In this document: piece after piece, positions 36,673 to 46,409 of the stretch | Numbering within the stretch: position 1 is the first letter of the stretch | Layout: every line of letters starts with the position of its first letter | Origin: ZC4RG20 sp963782445 | GTDB taxonomy: Bacteria > Pseudomonadota > Gammaproteobacteria > Steroidobacterales > Rariloculaceae | DNA: 64,000 nt | NCBI GenBank assembly: GCA_963782445.1 | Contig: CAWAJM010000001.1 | Location: 1,302,001-1,366,000 of the forward strand | Reading direction: 5' to 3' | Position numbers and translations under genes: made by a program | The notes under the pieces: model-generated | The model's input: the letters and a program-made list of their open reading frames with translations, nothing else | The model's database searches: none | What the model was told of the DNA's origin: nothing

Positions 36673-38384
36673 GGTGCGGTGGTCGAGTGAGCGCGCAGGA
36701 ATTCCACGATGGACTCGAGCGGCACGAGCTCGACGTCGGCGGCCCGGCGCGCCTTGTATTCGCAGCGGCCCTGATCGAGGGCGCGCTCGGCCACGACGAG
36801 GCGGTGCGGGATGCCGATGAGGTCGGCATCCGCGAATTTGAAGCCCGGGCGCTGGTTGCGGTCGTCGAGCAGGACCTCGAAGCCGGCCTCGCGCAGCTCG
36901 GCATAGAGCTGCTCGGCGGCTGTGCGCACGCGCTCGGACTTGTCCATCTGCAGCGGAATCAGCATTACGTCAAACGGCGCGATCGACTCGGGCCAAATGA
37001 TGCCGCGCTCATCATGATTCTGCTCGATGGCGGCAGCGACGACGCGCGTCACACCGATGCCGTAGCAGCCCATCTGCATGGCGCGGGGCTGGCCCTCGGT
37101 GTCGAGCACCGTCGCCTGCAAGGCCTCGCTGTACTTCGAGCCGAGCTGGAAGATCTGCCCGACCTCGATGCCCCGCGCGATCTCGAGTCTCCCGCCGCCC
37201 GCGGGGCTCGGGTCGCCGGCCACGGCATTGCGCAGGTCGGCGACTTCGGGCAGCGGCAGGTCGCGCTCGAAGTTTACGCCCCGGTAGTGCATGTCGACCT
37301 CGTTCGCGCCGCAGACGAAGTCCGCGAGCACGGCGGCCGCCTGGTCGACATAGACCGGGATCGAAAGCCCGATCGGGCCCACGAAGCCGGGCACCGTGCC
37401 GGCCGCGCTCGCGACCTCGCCGGCCGTGAGCATCGCGAGCGGGCTCGCGACGCCGGGCAGACGCTGGGCCTTGACGGCGTTGAGCTCGTGATCGCCGCGC
37501 AGGCAGAGCGCGACGGCCGGCGTCTCGCTGCCGCGCACGAGCAGCGTCTTGAGGCACTTCGCGGGCGCCACGTCGAGGAAGCGCGAGAGCGCATCGATCG
37601 TGCCGACGGCCGGCGTCTCGACGCGCGTAAGCGGCTCGCCGGGCGCTGGCCGCTCGGCGGCGGGCGGCGGCAAATCGACGACCTCGATGTTGGCCGCGAA
37701 GTCGTCGGCGTCGCAGTAGGCGATGACGTCCTCGCCCGAGGCTGCGAGCACCTGGAACTCCTCCGAGCCGCTGCCCCCGATCTCGCCCGTGTCGGCCTGG
37801 ACGATGCGGTACTCGAGCTGCAACCGGTCGAAGATGCGCTTGTAGGCCTCGCGCATGTTGCGGTAGCCGTCGAGCAGGGACGCCTCGTCGAGGTGGAACG
37901 AGTAGGCGTCCTTCATGAGGAACTCTCGCGCCCGCATGACGCCGAAGCGAGGGCGGATCTCGTCGCGGAATTTGGTCTGGATCTGATAGTAGTTGACCGG
38001 CAGCTGGCGGTAGCTCTTGAGCTCGTTGCGCGCGATGTCGGTGATGACCTCCTCGTGCGTCGGCCCCAGGCAGAACTCCCGGTCGTGCCGATCCTTGAAC
38101 TTCAGAAGGGCCGGGCCGTAGGCGTCCCAGCGATGGGATTCGTGCCAGAGCTCGGCGGGCTGCACCGTCGGCATCATGAGCTCGAGCGCGCCCGCGCGGT
38201 CCATCTCCTCGCGGATGATGCGCTCGACTTTGTGCAGGACTCGCATCCCCAACGGCAGCCAGGTGTAGAGCCCGGAGGCGAGGCGGCGGATGAGGCCGGC
38301 GCGCAGCATGAGCTGATGGCTCGGGATCTCGGCATCCGCCGGGACTTCCTTGAGGGTGTTGATCGCCAGCTGCGTAAGGTACAT
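36669..38384 (-). CDS. proS: Prolyl-tRNA synthetase
   Basis: A 571-residue class II synthetase of the bacterial type with an inserted YbaK-like editing domain. 'LPLGMRVLHKVERIIREEMD' lies near the N-terminus, motif 2 is around 'FRDEIRPRFGVMRAREFLMK', and 'GCYGIGVTRVVAAAIEQ' is motif 3. The editing domain spans roughly residues 225-385. The ATG at 38384 starts 'MYLTQLAINTLKEVPADAE', the standard N-terminus. Divergent from pssA. Confidence 0.97.
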   Translation of the reverse strand: MYLTQLAINTLKEVPADAEIPSHQLMLRAGLIRRLASGLYTWLPLGMRVLHKVERIIREEMDRAGALELMMPTVQPAELWHESHRWDAYGPALLKFKDRHDREFCLGPTHEEVITDIARNELKSYRQLPVNYYQIQTKFRDEIRPRFGVMRAREFLMKDAYSFHLDEASLLDGYRNMREAYKRIFDRLQLEYRIVQADTGEIGGSGSEEFQVLAASGEDVIAYCDADDFAANIEVVDLPPPAAERPAPGEPLTRVETPAVGTIDALSRFLDVAPAKCLKTLLVRGSETPAVALCLRGDHELNAVKAQRLPGVASPLAMLTAGEVASAAGTVPGFVGPIGLSIPVYVDQAAAVLADFVCGANEVDMHYRGVNFERDLPLPEVADLRNAVAGDPSPAGGGRLEIARGIEVGQIFQLGSKYSEALQATVLDTEGQPRAMQMGCYGIGVTRVVAAAIEQNHDERGIIWPESIAPFDVMLIPLQMDKSERVRTAAEQLYAELREAGFEVLLDDRNQRPGFKFADADLIGIPHRLVVAERALDQGRCEYKARRAADVELVPLESIVEFLRAHSTTAP

Positions 38385-38461
38385 TTGTTTTCGATGGCCG
38401 TGACCGAGGGGAATTCGACGCCGCCAGATTGTACTGGTGCGGCCGATCCGAGGGCCAGCCG

Positions 38462-38480
38462 CGCGGGCGTTGCGCCCGCG
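38462..38480. other. GC-rich palindrome between proS and pssA
   Basis: An 8-bp perfect stem with a 3-base loop (CGCGGGCG TTG CGCCCGCG), 32 bp before the pssA start, in the divergent proS-pssA region. It could act in the pssA leader or be chance in GC-rich DNA. Confidence 0.4.
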
Positions 38481-38511
38481 TCCCGCTTGCCGCAGCATTC
38501 GTGCCGAATTC

Positions 38512-39291
38512 ATGCAGAGGCCCCAAGTGGACGATGAAGTCAACGCTGCGCATCGCAGAGGCATTTATCTGTTGCCGAACCTGCTGACGACCGGGGGGCT
38601 GTTCGCGGGGTTCTATTCGATCATTGCGGCCATCGACGGTCACTTCCATGCCGCCGCCTGGTCCATTTTCATCGCGATGTTCCTCGACGGCCTCGACGGC
38701 CGCGTCGCGCGGCTCACGAGCACGGCCAGCGACTTCGGCAAGGAGTACGACAGCCTGGCCGACATGGTGTCCTTCGGCCTCGCGCCCGCGCTCGTGACGT
38801 ATCAATGGGGCGTCGCACGGCTATCCGAGTACGGCGCGGTCTGGGGACGGCTCGGCTGGCTCGCGGCATTCCTGTACGCCGCGGCGGCCGCGTTCCGGCT
38901 CGCTCGCTTCAACACGAACGTCGCGACGCTCGACCGCCGTTACTTCCAGGGCCTGCCGAGCCCGGCGGCCGCGGCGACGGTCGCGGGCATGGTCTGGTTC
39001 ACGACGACCTACGGTGTCGACGGTCTCGTCGCGCTCTGCGCCGGCATCGCGATCACGGCCGCGGCCGGAGTGCTCATGATGTCGCGGTTCCGGTATCTGA
39101 GCTTCAAGGAGTTCGGCCCGGGCCACCGGGTCCGATTCGCGCATCTGCTGCTGATTCCGCTCGTCATCATCGTAATCGCGATCGAGCCGCCGCTGACCGT
39201 CTTCGCGTTGTTCGCCGTCTATGCCGCATCCGGGCCGCTGAATTGGCTGTGGCGCCGCCGGCGCAGGGCGCCGGAGTCGGAGCCGCAGTGA
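38512..39291 (+). CDS. pssA: CDP-diacylglycerol-serine O-phosphatidyltransferase
   Basis: A 259-residue membrane enzyme making phosphatidylserine, the precursor of phosphatidylethanolamine. 'RGIYLLPNLLTTGGLFAGF' is typical of the subclass II (integral membrane) PssA. The CDP-alcohol motif is complete in 'DGLDGRVARLTSTASDFG' followed by 'KEYDSLADMVSFG'. About eight hydrophobic segments. The ATG at 38512 is preferred to an earlier GTG-led extension. Confidence 0.93.
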   Translation: MQRPQVDDEVNAAHRRGIYLLPNLLTTGGLFAGFYSIIAAIDGHFHAAAWSIFIAMFLDGLDGRVARLTSTASDFGKEYDSLADMVSFGLAPALVTYQWGVARLSEYGAVWGRLGWLAAFLYAAAAAFRLARFNTNVATLDRRYFQGLPSPAAAATVAGMVWFTTTYGVDGLVALCAGIAITAAAGVLMMSRFRYLSFKEFGPGHRVRFAHLLLIPLVIIVIAIEPPLTVFALFAVYAASGPLNWLWRRRRRAPESEPQ

Positions 39292-40067
39292 GCCAGGCGA
39301 GGCTCCGCTACCTCGCGCGCCTGGGAATTCCCGTCTACGTGCGCCGGCGCGCCGAGGCTGCCGAGGCGCCGTCAGCGCCGCGCGGGGGCGAAGCGGCCTC
39401 GAGCGGGGCCGAGACGGCCGTGGCGGCCGTGGCGGCCGAGCTCGCGGCGTCGGGCTCAAGCCAGCCCTCGGCGCGCACGGCGACCTGGTCCGAGCTCGAG
39501 GCGCAGGTCACTGCCTGCACGCGCTGTGCGCTGCACGCGAGCCGCAGCCGAACGGTCTTCGGCGTCGGGCGGCGCAACGCCGCGCTCATGGTCATCGGCG
39601 AGGCGCCGGGCGCGGAGGAGGATCGGCGGGGTGAGCCCTTCGTCGGGCGGGCCGGTCAGTTGTTGAACGCGATGCTGCGCTCGATCGGGTTCGCCCGCGA
39701 AGACGTTTACATCGCCAACATCCTCAAGTGCCGGCCGCCGGCCAATCGCGATCCCAAACCGGAGGAGGCCGGTGCCTGTTCGGACTACCTGGCCCGGCAG
39801 ATCGAGCTCGTCGAGCCGCGCGCCCTGCTTGCCGTGGGCCGCATCGCGGCGCAGTGGCTATTGCAGACGGATTCGCCGATCGGTAGGCTCCGCGGGGGAT
39901 TGCATCGTTTTGGCGCGCAGGGAATCCCTTTGGTCGTGACTTATCATCCGGCCTACCTGCTGCGCAGCCCCATGGCCAAGGCGAAGACATGGCAAGACCT
40001 TTGCATGGCAAAGCAGGCGGCTTCCGCAACGGCGGACGGCGCATCCGAAAGAGCCGACGAGGACTGA
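39288..40067 (+). CDS. Uracil-DNA glycosylase, family 4 (Fe-S)
   Basis: A 259-residue enzyme that removes uracil from DNA. A low-complexity Ala/Glu region of about 65 residues is followed by the family-4 core: Cys pair 'CTRCALHASRSRTVFG', 'VIGEAPGAEEDRRGEPFVGR', the third Cys in 'NILKCRPPANRDPKPEE', the fourth in 'GACSDYL', and 'VTYHPAYLLR'. The four cysteines bind [4Fe-4S]. The GTG start overlaps the pssA stop. Confidence 0.93.
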   Translation: MSQARLRYLARLGIPVYVRRRAEAAEAPSAPRGGEAASSGAETAVAAVAAELAASGSSQPSARTATWSELEAQVTACTRCALHASRSRTVFGVGRRNAALMVIGEAPGAEEDRRGEPFVGRAGQLLNAMLRSIGFAREDVYIANILKCRPPANRDPKPEEAGACSDYLARQIELVEPRALLAVGRIAAQWLLQTDSPIGRLRGGLHRFGAQGIPLVVTYHPAYLLRSPMAKAKTWQDLCMAKQAASATADGASERADED

Positions 40068-40084
40068 TCGAAGACGACGGGCCC

Positions 40085-40555
40085 ATGAGCGCAGCAGCTC
40101 GACCGCAAGCCGAGATTAGGCTCATGCAGCCGACCGACCTCAGGTCGATCGCCGCCGTCGAGCGCGCTGCCTACGACTACCCGTGGAGCGTCGGTATTTT
40201 CCGCGATTGCCTGCTGGCGGGCTATTACTGCCTCGTGCTCGAGCTCGAGGGCCGCGTCATGGGCTACACGATCATGTCGATCGCGGCGGCCGAAGCGCAC
40301 GTGCTGAACCTCTGCGTACATCCCGATGCCCAGCACCTCGGCTTCGGCCGACGGCTGCTCAACGCGCTGTTGGCCAAGGCCCGGGATTCCAAAGCCGACA
40401 AAGTATTCCTCGAGGTTCGTCCGTCGAACTCGGTCGCGCTCGCGCTGTACCGCTCCACGGGCTTCGAAGAGATCGGCATCCGTCCCGGCTACTATCAGGC
40501 CCGCGAGGGCCGCGAAGACGCCGTGATTCTCGCCGCGACGCTGCGCTCGCGCTGA
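40085..40555 (+). CDS. rimI: Ribosomal protein bS18 alanine N-acetyltransferase
   Basis: A 156-residue GNAT enzyme that acetylates the N-terminus of ribosomal protein S18. 'AYDYPWSVGIFRDCL' near the N-terminus and 'NLCVHPDAQHLGFGRRLL' (acetyl-CoA loop) followed by 'LEVRPSNSVALALYRSTGF' are RimI hallmarks. The ATG at 40085 lies 17 bp past the UDG stop; an upstream frame overlaps the UDG gene and is not supported. Confidence 0.92.
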   Translation: MSAAARPQAEIRLMQPTDLRSIAAVERAAYDYPWSVGIFRDCLLAGYYCLVLELEGRVMGYTIMSIAAAEAHVLNLCVHPDAQHLGFGRRLLNALLAKARDSKADKVFLEVRPSNSVALALYRSTGFEEIGIRPGYYQAREGREDAVILAATLRSR

Positions 40556-40616
40556 CCCTTTCATCCGTTTCGAGAACATGCGTGTGTGCACGGCATGCAC
40601 GCAGGAGAATCCGTCT

Positions 40617-42209
40617 ATGCACGATGGTTCCTTACAGCAACAGATCGCGCGGCGGCGCACGTTCGCGATCATCTCCCACCCGGATGCGGGCAAGACCACG
40701 CTGACCGAGAAGCTGCTCCTGTTCGGCGGCGCGATCCAGATGGCCGGCACCGTGAAGGGCCGCAAGGCGCGCCGCCATGCGACGTCGGACTGGATGCAGC
40801 TCGAGCAGGAGCGCGGCATCTCGGTGACCTCGTCCGTCATGCAGTTTCCCTATGCGGGCCGGATCGTGAATCTGCTCGACACGCCGGGCCACGAAGACTT
40901 CTCCGAGGACACGTACCGGACGTTGACGGCCGTCGACAGCGCGCTCATGGTCATCGACGCGGCCAAGGGCGTGGAAGCGCGGACCATCAAGCTCATGGAG
41001 ATCTGCCGGCTGCGGACGACGCCGATCATGAGCTTCATCAACAAGTTCGACCGTGAGGGCCGGGAGCCGCTCGAGCTGCTCGACGAGATCGAGACGGTGC
41101 TCGGCATCGAATGTGCGCCCGTGACATGGCCGATCGGGATGGGACGCGATTTCCGCGGCGTCTACCACCTGCTCGAGGACCGCGTCTATTTCTATCAGGC
41201 GCGCGACGGCAGCCGGCTGCCGGACACGGTCGCGATCGAGGGCCTCGCGTCGAGCGAGGTCGACGCGAGGCTCGGCGCGGACGCGGGACCGCTGCGAGAG
41301 TCGGTCGAGCTCCTCCGCGGCGCAAGCGCGGCGTTCGACCCGGCGCGCTATCTCGAAGGCCGCCAAACGCCGGTGTTCTGCGGCGCGGCGATACACAATA
41401 TCGGTGTCCGGGAACTGCTCGATGCGTTCGTCGAGCATGCGCCGCCGCCTCGGGCGCGCGAGACCTCGACGCGCCCGGTCGAACCGACGGAGCCCGCGCT
41501 CTCCGGGTTCGTGTTCAAGATTCAGGCGAACATGGATCCGGCACATCGCGACCGAATCGCCTTTTTACGTATTTGCTCGGGTATGTACCGGCCCGGCATG
41601 AAGCTGTACCACACGCGCCTGCGCCGAGAGGTGCGCGTCGCGGACGCCATCACGTTCCTCGCCGCGGATCGGCAGCATGCGGAGGAGGCTTACGCGGGCG
41701 ACATCATCGGCCTGCACAATCACGGCACCATCAACATCGGCGACAGCTTCAGCGAAGGCGAGCCGCTGACGTTCGCGGGCATCCCGGACTTCGCGCCCGA
41801 GCTGTTCCGGCGCGCCGTCCTCAAGGACCCGCTCAAGCTCAAGGCCCTGCAGAAGGGGCTCGCGCAGCTCTGCGAGGAGGGCGCGACGCAGCTCTTCAAG
41901 CCGCTTATTAACAACGAGCTCATCCTCGGCGCCGTCGGCCCCCTGCAGTTCGACGTGGCCTCGTTCCGGCTGCGCGACGAGTATCGCGTCGACTGCGTGT
42001 TCGAAGGCGTCAACGTCGCGACGGCGCGGTGGGTGCGCTGCGCCGACCGCAGCAAGCTCGAGGAGCTCAAGAAGCGGCTCGCCGTGAACCTGGCCGAGGA
42101 CCATGCGGGCGAGCTCGTGTATCTCGCGCCTTCGACCGTGAGCCTCGGGCTCACGCGCGAGCGCTGGCCGGACGTCGAGTTCCTCGAGACGCGCGAGCAC
42201 GCGGCTTAG
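40617..42209 (+). CDS. prfC: Peptide chain release factor 3
   Basis: A 530-residue translational GTPase that recycles RF1/RF2 from the ribosome. G motifs: 'ISHPDAGKTTLTEKLLL', 'DTPGHEDFSEDTYRTL' and 'INKFDREGREPLELLDE'. 'MQFPYAGRIVNLLDTPGHE' and 'GPLQFDVASFRLRDEY' distinguish RF3 from EF-G. The ATG at 40617 follows GGAG by about 10 bases; 13 extra residues from an ATG at 40578 are not conserved. Confidence 0.97.
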   Translation: MHDGSLQQQIARRRTFAIISHPDAGKTTLTEKLLLFGGAIQMAGTVKGRKARRHATSDWMQLEQERGISVTSSVMQFPYAGRIVNLLDTPGHEDFSEDTYRTLTAVDSALMVIDAAKGVEARTIKLMEICRLRTTPIMSFINKFDREGREPLELLDEIETVLGIECAPVTWPIGMGRDFRGVYHLLEDRVYFYQARDGSRLPDTVAIEGLASSEVDARLGADAGPLRESVELLRGASAAFDPARYLEGRQTPVFCGAAIHNIGVRELLDAFVEHAPPPRARETSTRPVEPTEPALSGFVFKIQANMDPAHRDRIAFLRICSGMYRPGMKLYHTRLRREVRVADAITFLAADRQHAEEAYAGDIIGLHNHGTINIGDSFSEGEPLTFAGIPDFAPELFRRAVLKDPLKLKALQKGLAQLCEEGATQLFKPLINNELILGAVGPLQFDVASFRLRDEYRVDCVFEGVNVATARWVRCADRSKLEELKKRLAVNLAEDHAGELVYLAPSTVSLGLTRERWPDVEFLETREHAA

Positions 42210-42255
42210 GCCGTCGCGCGCGCGACATGCCGTTCGCGGCCGTCCCCGAGCGCGT

Positions 42256-44271
42256 TCAGCGGCGCGAGGGCCGGCCCGCGACGGCCTTTCGGCCCTCGAC
42301 AATCAGGCGCTCGAGGCGCTCGAGCGCGGCACCGTCGGCGTCGGGCTCGTAGCGGGCCGCGAGGTATGCGGTGCCGACGGCGGCGATGGCTTCGGCGGCT
42401 TCCGGAAGGCTGGCGGCGGCGCGTGCCGTAAACGCGGCCGGTCCTTCGGCCGGTCGGCGAGGCGCGATGCCGAGGCGGGCGATGTTGCGGCTGAAGGCCG
42501 CAAACGCGCGCGCGGCCGGGTCCGCGCGCGGGCGCCGGACGCGCCGGCGCCAGGACAGCCAGGCGCCGAGCGCACCGAGCAGGGCCAGCGTCGCGCCAGC
42601 GGCGAGCAGCGCGAGCTTGCCGCCGGTCGGGTCGGCGATGCCGAGCGATTTCATGAGCTGCACCTGCAGGCGCGGGCCATAGCCCACGACCCAGTCGTTC
42701 CAGTAGGTGTTCACGGCATCGACGGCGAGCGACGCGCGGTGCAGCCAGCCGCGCCGCTCGGCGGCGTCTGCGCCCGCGCCGGCCAGCGCCGCCGCGGGTG
42801 AGCCGTCGGCGATGCGCGCGGGCGCGACCGCCGCGACGGGATCCACGCGCACCCAGCCCCGGTCGGCGAGCCAGACCTCGGTCCAGGCATGCGCGTCGGC
42901 CTGACGCACGATGTAATAGTCGCCGAGGTCGTTGAGCTCGCCGCCCTGGTAGCCGGTCACGACGCGGGCAGGAATCCCGGCGGCCCGCATGAGCACCGCG
43001 AAGGCCGAAGCGTAGTGCTCGCAGAAGCCCTTACGCGTGTCGAACAGGAACCGGTCGGTCGGGTTGGGGCCGCGATTGGCCGGGGGCGTCAGCGTGTAGA
43101 AGAACGCGTGGGCGCGAAAGAAGCCGAGCGCACGCGCGATGATCTTCGCCGGCGGCGTGCCCTCGTCGAGCCAGCGCTGTGCAAGCGCGCGCGTGCGCGG
43201 ATCGCTGCCCTCGGGCAACGCCGTGTAGACGCGCTTCTCGATCGGGCTCAAGACTTCGCGTGCCTCGTAGTCCGTGTACGACGTGACGCGATAGTCGAGC
43301 CGGGACGCGGCCGGAACATGGCGGGGGCGCAGCAGCTCGTAGTCGCCGCCCATGAACATCGGGGTGGGCCCCGACCATGCCACCGGCATGTCGAGCGCGA
43401 GCAGCCAGTGGCGCGATTGCGGCTCGAGCATGACGCGGTAACGCGTCGGCGGCCCGACGTGTTGGATCGTCGCGAGCGGTCGCGGTGTCCCGAAGAGGGG
43501 TGTGCGGCGCCAGGTACGGCCGTCGAAGCTCGTCAGCACGGGGCCGCGCCAGTACAGCCGGTCGGCCGGCGGCGGCGGTCCCGTGAACTCGACGCGGAAG
43601 GCCACATCGTCGGAGACCGCTAGATGCGTGATGTCTCCCGGGCTCATGGTGTCCGAGAGGCCCGTCGTTGCAGCGCCCGAGGCGGCTCCCATGCCCCAAA
43701 GCGGGCCGGGCAGGCGCGGGAACAGGACAAACAGCGCGAGCATGATGGGCAGGGCCTGCAGCAACAGCCTCGCGGCGAGAGCGGCGAAAGCCTTGGGCGG
43801 CAGCAGCGCCCCGCGCCGACCGAGCTGCAGCAGACCGACGGTTGCGACCCAGACGAAAACGAGCAGATAGATCGCCACCGGCATGCTCTGCGAATAGAGC
43901 AGGCTTGCGAAGACGAGAAAATACGAAATGATGATCAGAACGAGCTCGTCGCGTTGACTCGCGCTCTCGAGGAACTTGAGCGCCATCATGACGACGAGCA
44001 GTGCGGTGCCCGGCTCGACGCCGTTGATCGTGCCGTAGCGGGCCAGCACGGCCGCGAGGGCGGCCGCGGCGAGGACGAGCCGCAGCAGCGCACGCGGCAG
44101 TGGCCAGGCCCGCACGGGCGCGGCGAGGCGCCATACGACCGCTGCCGCGAGCAGCAGCGGCGCCCACGCCGGCAGATGGGACCAATGCGGGATCGTGGCG
44201 CCGACGACGACGCCGGCCGTCCAGATCAGCCTGTCCGTGGTCACGGGTGCTTTCTCGGCTCGGCGGCTCAT
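42256..44271 (-). CDS. tgpA: TgpA-type membrane transglutaminase-like protease
   Basis: A 671-residue inner-membrane protein. About six N-terminal hydrophobic segments (DUF3488) are followed by a periplasmic transglutaminase core, then a final membrane segment and a cytosolic DUF4129-like tail. The Cys-His-Asp triad is visible in 'KGFCEHYASAFAVLMRAAG', 'QADAHAWTEVWLADRG' and 'WVRVDPVAAV'. The gene follows DUF58 with an ATGA overlap in the standard moxR-DUF58-tgpA order; the TgpA substrate is not known from sequence. Confidence 0.93.
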   Translation of the reverse strand: MSRRAEKAPVTTDRLIWTAGVVVGATIPHWSHLPAWAPLLLAAAVVWRLAAPVRAWPLPRALLRLVLAAAALAAVLARYGTINGVEPGTALLVVMMALKFLESASQRDELVLIIISYFLVFASLLYSQSMPVAIYLLVFVWVATVGLLQLGRRGALLPPKAFAALAARLLLQALPIMLALFVLFPRLPGPLWGMGAASGAATTGLSDTMSPGDITHLAVSDDVAFRVEFTGPPPPADRLYWRGPVLTSFDGRTWRRTPLFGTPRPLATIQHVGPPTRYRVMLEPQSRHWLLALDMPVAWSGPTPMFMGGDYELLRPRHVPAASRLDYRVTSYTDYEAREVLSPIEKRVYTALPEGSDPRTRALAQRWLDEGTPPAKIIARALGFFRAHAFFYTLTPPANRGPNPTDRFLFDTRKGFCEHYASAFAVLMRAAGIPARVVTGYQGGELNDLGDYYIVRQADAHAWTEVWLADRGWVRVDPVAAVAPARIADGSPAAALAGAGADAAERRGWLHRASLAVDAVNTYWNDWVVGYGPRLQVQLMKSLGIADPTGGKLALLAAGATLALLGALGAWLSWRRRVRRPRADPAARAFAAFSRNIARLGIAPRRPAEGPAAFTARAAASLPEAAEAIAAVGTAYLAARYEPDADGAALERLERLIVEGRKAVAGRPSRR

Positions 44272-45245
44272 GAGGGGGCCGGCGACAAGTCAAAGAGTGC
44301 GAGGGCCGCGAGGCACTCGTGGAGCTGCCGCTCGCCCGTGCCCGGCCCGATGTGCCGTCCCGGCAGCGCGAGGCCGAAGCCGAGCCCGGCGGCGTGCGCG
44401 TCGAGGCACCAGCGCGCGAGCTGCGAGAGCCGTTGCTCGGGGCCCAACTCCGGCAGGCTCTCCCACTCGAAGACCTCGGCCGCGGCTTCCGCGCCCGCGA
44501 ACTGCTTCACGAGCAGCGCGCCTGTGCGCGCGTAGGCCTTCCAGGCGATTCGGCGCGGCGGATCGCCCGGTACCGCATCGCGCAGGCCCGCGAAGTCGGC
44601 ATTGCCGTGCGCCTGGGCGATGCCGCCCGACTCGGTCGGATTCGCCGAGCGCGGAACGGGCCGCCCGAGTGGGGCCGGGGCGGGATAAACGAGGCAGTGG
44701 GCGTCCATGTGGACCCAGGTCCAGGCGCGGCTCAGGTTGCCGGGGTGGCGCGTGGCGACCGAGAGCCGCGGCAGGGAGATCCAGCCGCGGCGCTGGGTCG
44801 GGAGGCCGAGCTCGAGGACCTGCGCCGCGCCCGGCTCGAGGTCCACGGGCGGCGTCTGCACGCCGGCTGCCTCGAGCTCGATCTCGTACTTCGGCAGCGC
44901 CCCGCCGTTCGAGACCTCGATCTGGAAACGGGCTTCCTGGCCAGCGAAGACGGGCCGCGCGGCGGCGAACCGCAGCCGCGTGCCGAGCAGGTTGGCGTGG
45001 CAGTGATGCAGGGCGACGAGGCCGAGCCCGGCCAACAGGAACGCCAGCGCAAAGCCGAGGCTCGTCGAGTAGTTCATCGAGCCGAGCAGCATCGCGAACA
45101 CGAGCACGGCGAAGACGAGCCCGTAACGCGTCGGCAGGATGTAGATGCGGCGCCGGGCGAGCGTCACATCCATCGCGTCCGGCCCCTGACGGCGGCGGGC
45201 CCACTCGGCGGCGCGAGCCTGGAGGCGGCCGAGCGCGATGTTCAT
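44268..45245 (-). CDS. DUF58 domain-containing membrane protein
   Basis: A 325-residue protein with two membrane segments near the N-terminus ('YGLVFAVLVFAMLLGSMNY' and 'LGFALAFLLAGLGLVALHH') and a C-terminal DUF58 region. Its signature lies in 'GLRDAVPGDPPRRIAWKAYA'. It probably works with the MoxR ATPase and TgpA in an envelope-linked assembly or activation process; the exact role is unknown. It lies 23 bp after the moxR gene. Confidence 0.92.
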   Translation of the reverse strand: MNIALGRLQARAAEWARRRQGPDAMDVTLARRRIYILPTRYGLVFAVLVFAMLLGSMNYSTSLGFALAFLLAGLGLVALHHCHANLLGTRLRFAAARPVFAGQEARFQIEVSNGGALPKYEIELEAAGVQTPPVDLEPGAAQVLELGLPTQRRGWISLPRLSVATRHPGNLSRAWTWVHMDAHCLVYPAPAPLGRPVPRSANPTESGGIAQAHGNADFAGLRDAVPGDPPRRIAWKAYARTGALLVKQFAGAEAAAEVFEWESLPELGPEQRLSQLARWCLDAHAAGLGFGLALPGRHIGPGTGERQLHECLAALALFDLSPAPS

Positions 45246-45268
45246 GGGTTTCCCGCGCCGCGGCCGGT

Positions 45269-46228
45269 TCAGGGCAGCGGAACCGCCTCGAGCAGGGCGC
45301 GGCCGACGTCGCCGCGGCCGGCGAGCTCCGATCCGGGCACGGGTTCCAGGCGGTGTGCCACGATACTCGGAAACACCGCCTGGACGTCCTCGGGGTGGAC
45401 GCCCGCGTGGCCCGCGCCGAGCGCCCAGGCCTGCGCGGCCCGCACGAGCGCGAGGCCCGCGCGGGGAGACAGTCCGGACGCGAGCTCGCCGGACGCTCGA
45501 GTGCGGGCGATGAGGGCCTGGACATAGTCGAGCAGCGGCTCCGCCACGTGCACGCGCGGCACTTCCTGTTGCAGGCGCAACAGCGCTTCGACCGTGAGCA
45601 CGGGCTCGAGCGCTTCGACGAGGCCGCGGCGATCGCCGCCGGTGAGCAGGCGGCGCTCGTCGGCCGGGTCGGGGTAGCCCAGAGAAATCTGCATGAGGAA
45701 GCGGTCGAGCTGCGACTCGGGCAGCGGAAATGTGCCGATCTGGTGCGCCGGGTTGCGCGTCGCGACGACGAAAAACGGCGCGGGCAACGCGAGCGTCGCG
45801 CCGTCCGCCGTAACCTGGCGCTCCTCCAAGGCCTCGAGCAGGGCACTCTGAGCTTTCGGCGTCGCGCGGTTGATCTCGTCGGCCAGTACGAGTTGAGCGA
45901 AGATCGGACCCTTATGAAATTCGAAGCGGCTGCTGTCGCGATTGAACACCGATACGCCGATGACGTCCGCAGGCAGCAAGTCGCTCGTGAACTGAATGCG
46001 TTGGTAAGAGAGCCCGAGCGCCCGTGCGAGGGCATGCGCGAGCGTCGTCTTACCGACGCCGGGCAGGTCCTCGATGAGCAGGTGCCCGCGGGCCAGCAGA
46101 CAGGCGACCGCGAGGCGCAGCTGCCGTGTTTTGCCGATCACGACGGTCTCGAGCGCGCTTACTAGGCGCGATGCGAGCGCGGCGGCCGGGGAGGCGGCCG
46201 GCGCCGTGCGCAGGTTGGGTGTTGCCAT
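45269..46228 (-). CDS. MoxR-family AAA+ ATPase
   Basis: A 319-residue chaperone-like ATPase. Walker A is 'LIEDLPGVGKTTLAHALA', Walker B 'LVLADEINRATPKAQSALLE', sensor 1 'FFVVATRNPAHQIGTFPLPE', and 'FLMQISLGYPDPADERRLL' follows. The ATG at 46228 is preferred since the longer frame adds an unconserved leader. First of moxR-DUF58-tgpA. Confidence 0.93.
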   Translation of the reverse strand: MATPNLRTAPAASPAAALASRLVSALETVVIGKTRQLRLAVACLLARGHLLIEDLPGVGKTTLAHALARALGLSYQRIQFTSDLLPADVIGVSVFNRDSSRFEFHKGPIFAQLVLADEINRATPKAQSALLEALEERQVTADGATLALPAPFFVVATRNPAHQIGTFPLPESQLDRFLMQISLGYPDPADERRLLTGGDRRGLVEALEPVLTVEALLRLQQEVPRVHVAEPLLDYVQALIARTRASGELASGLSPRAGLALVRAAQAWALGAGHAGVHPEDVQAVFPSIVAHRLEPVPGSELAGRGDVGRALLEAVPLP

Positions 46229-46409
46229 GGGCCCAATGGTGGCGGAAATCGTGCCTGCGGGACAGCCTGAATTCGGGCAATTGTGAACCAGTCCGCGGCG
46301 GGAGAGGGGGACAGCCGGACCGGCCCCCACCGGCGGAGCGGCCGCGGCGCGCCGAGGGGAGCGGTAGAATCCGGGCCGGAGCCATCGCGCCCGAAGGAGA
46401 AGCAGCTGC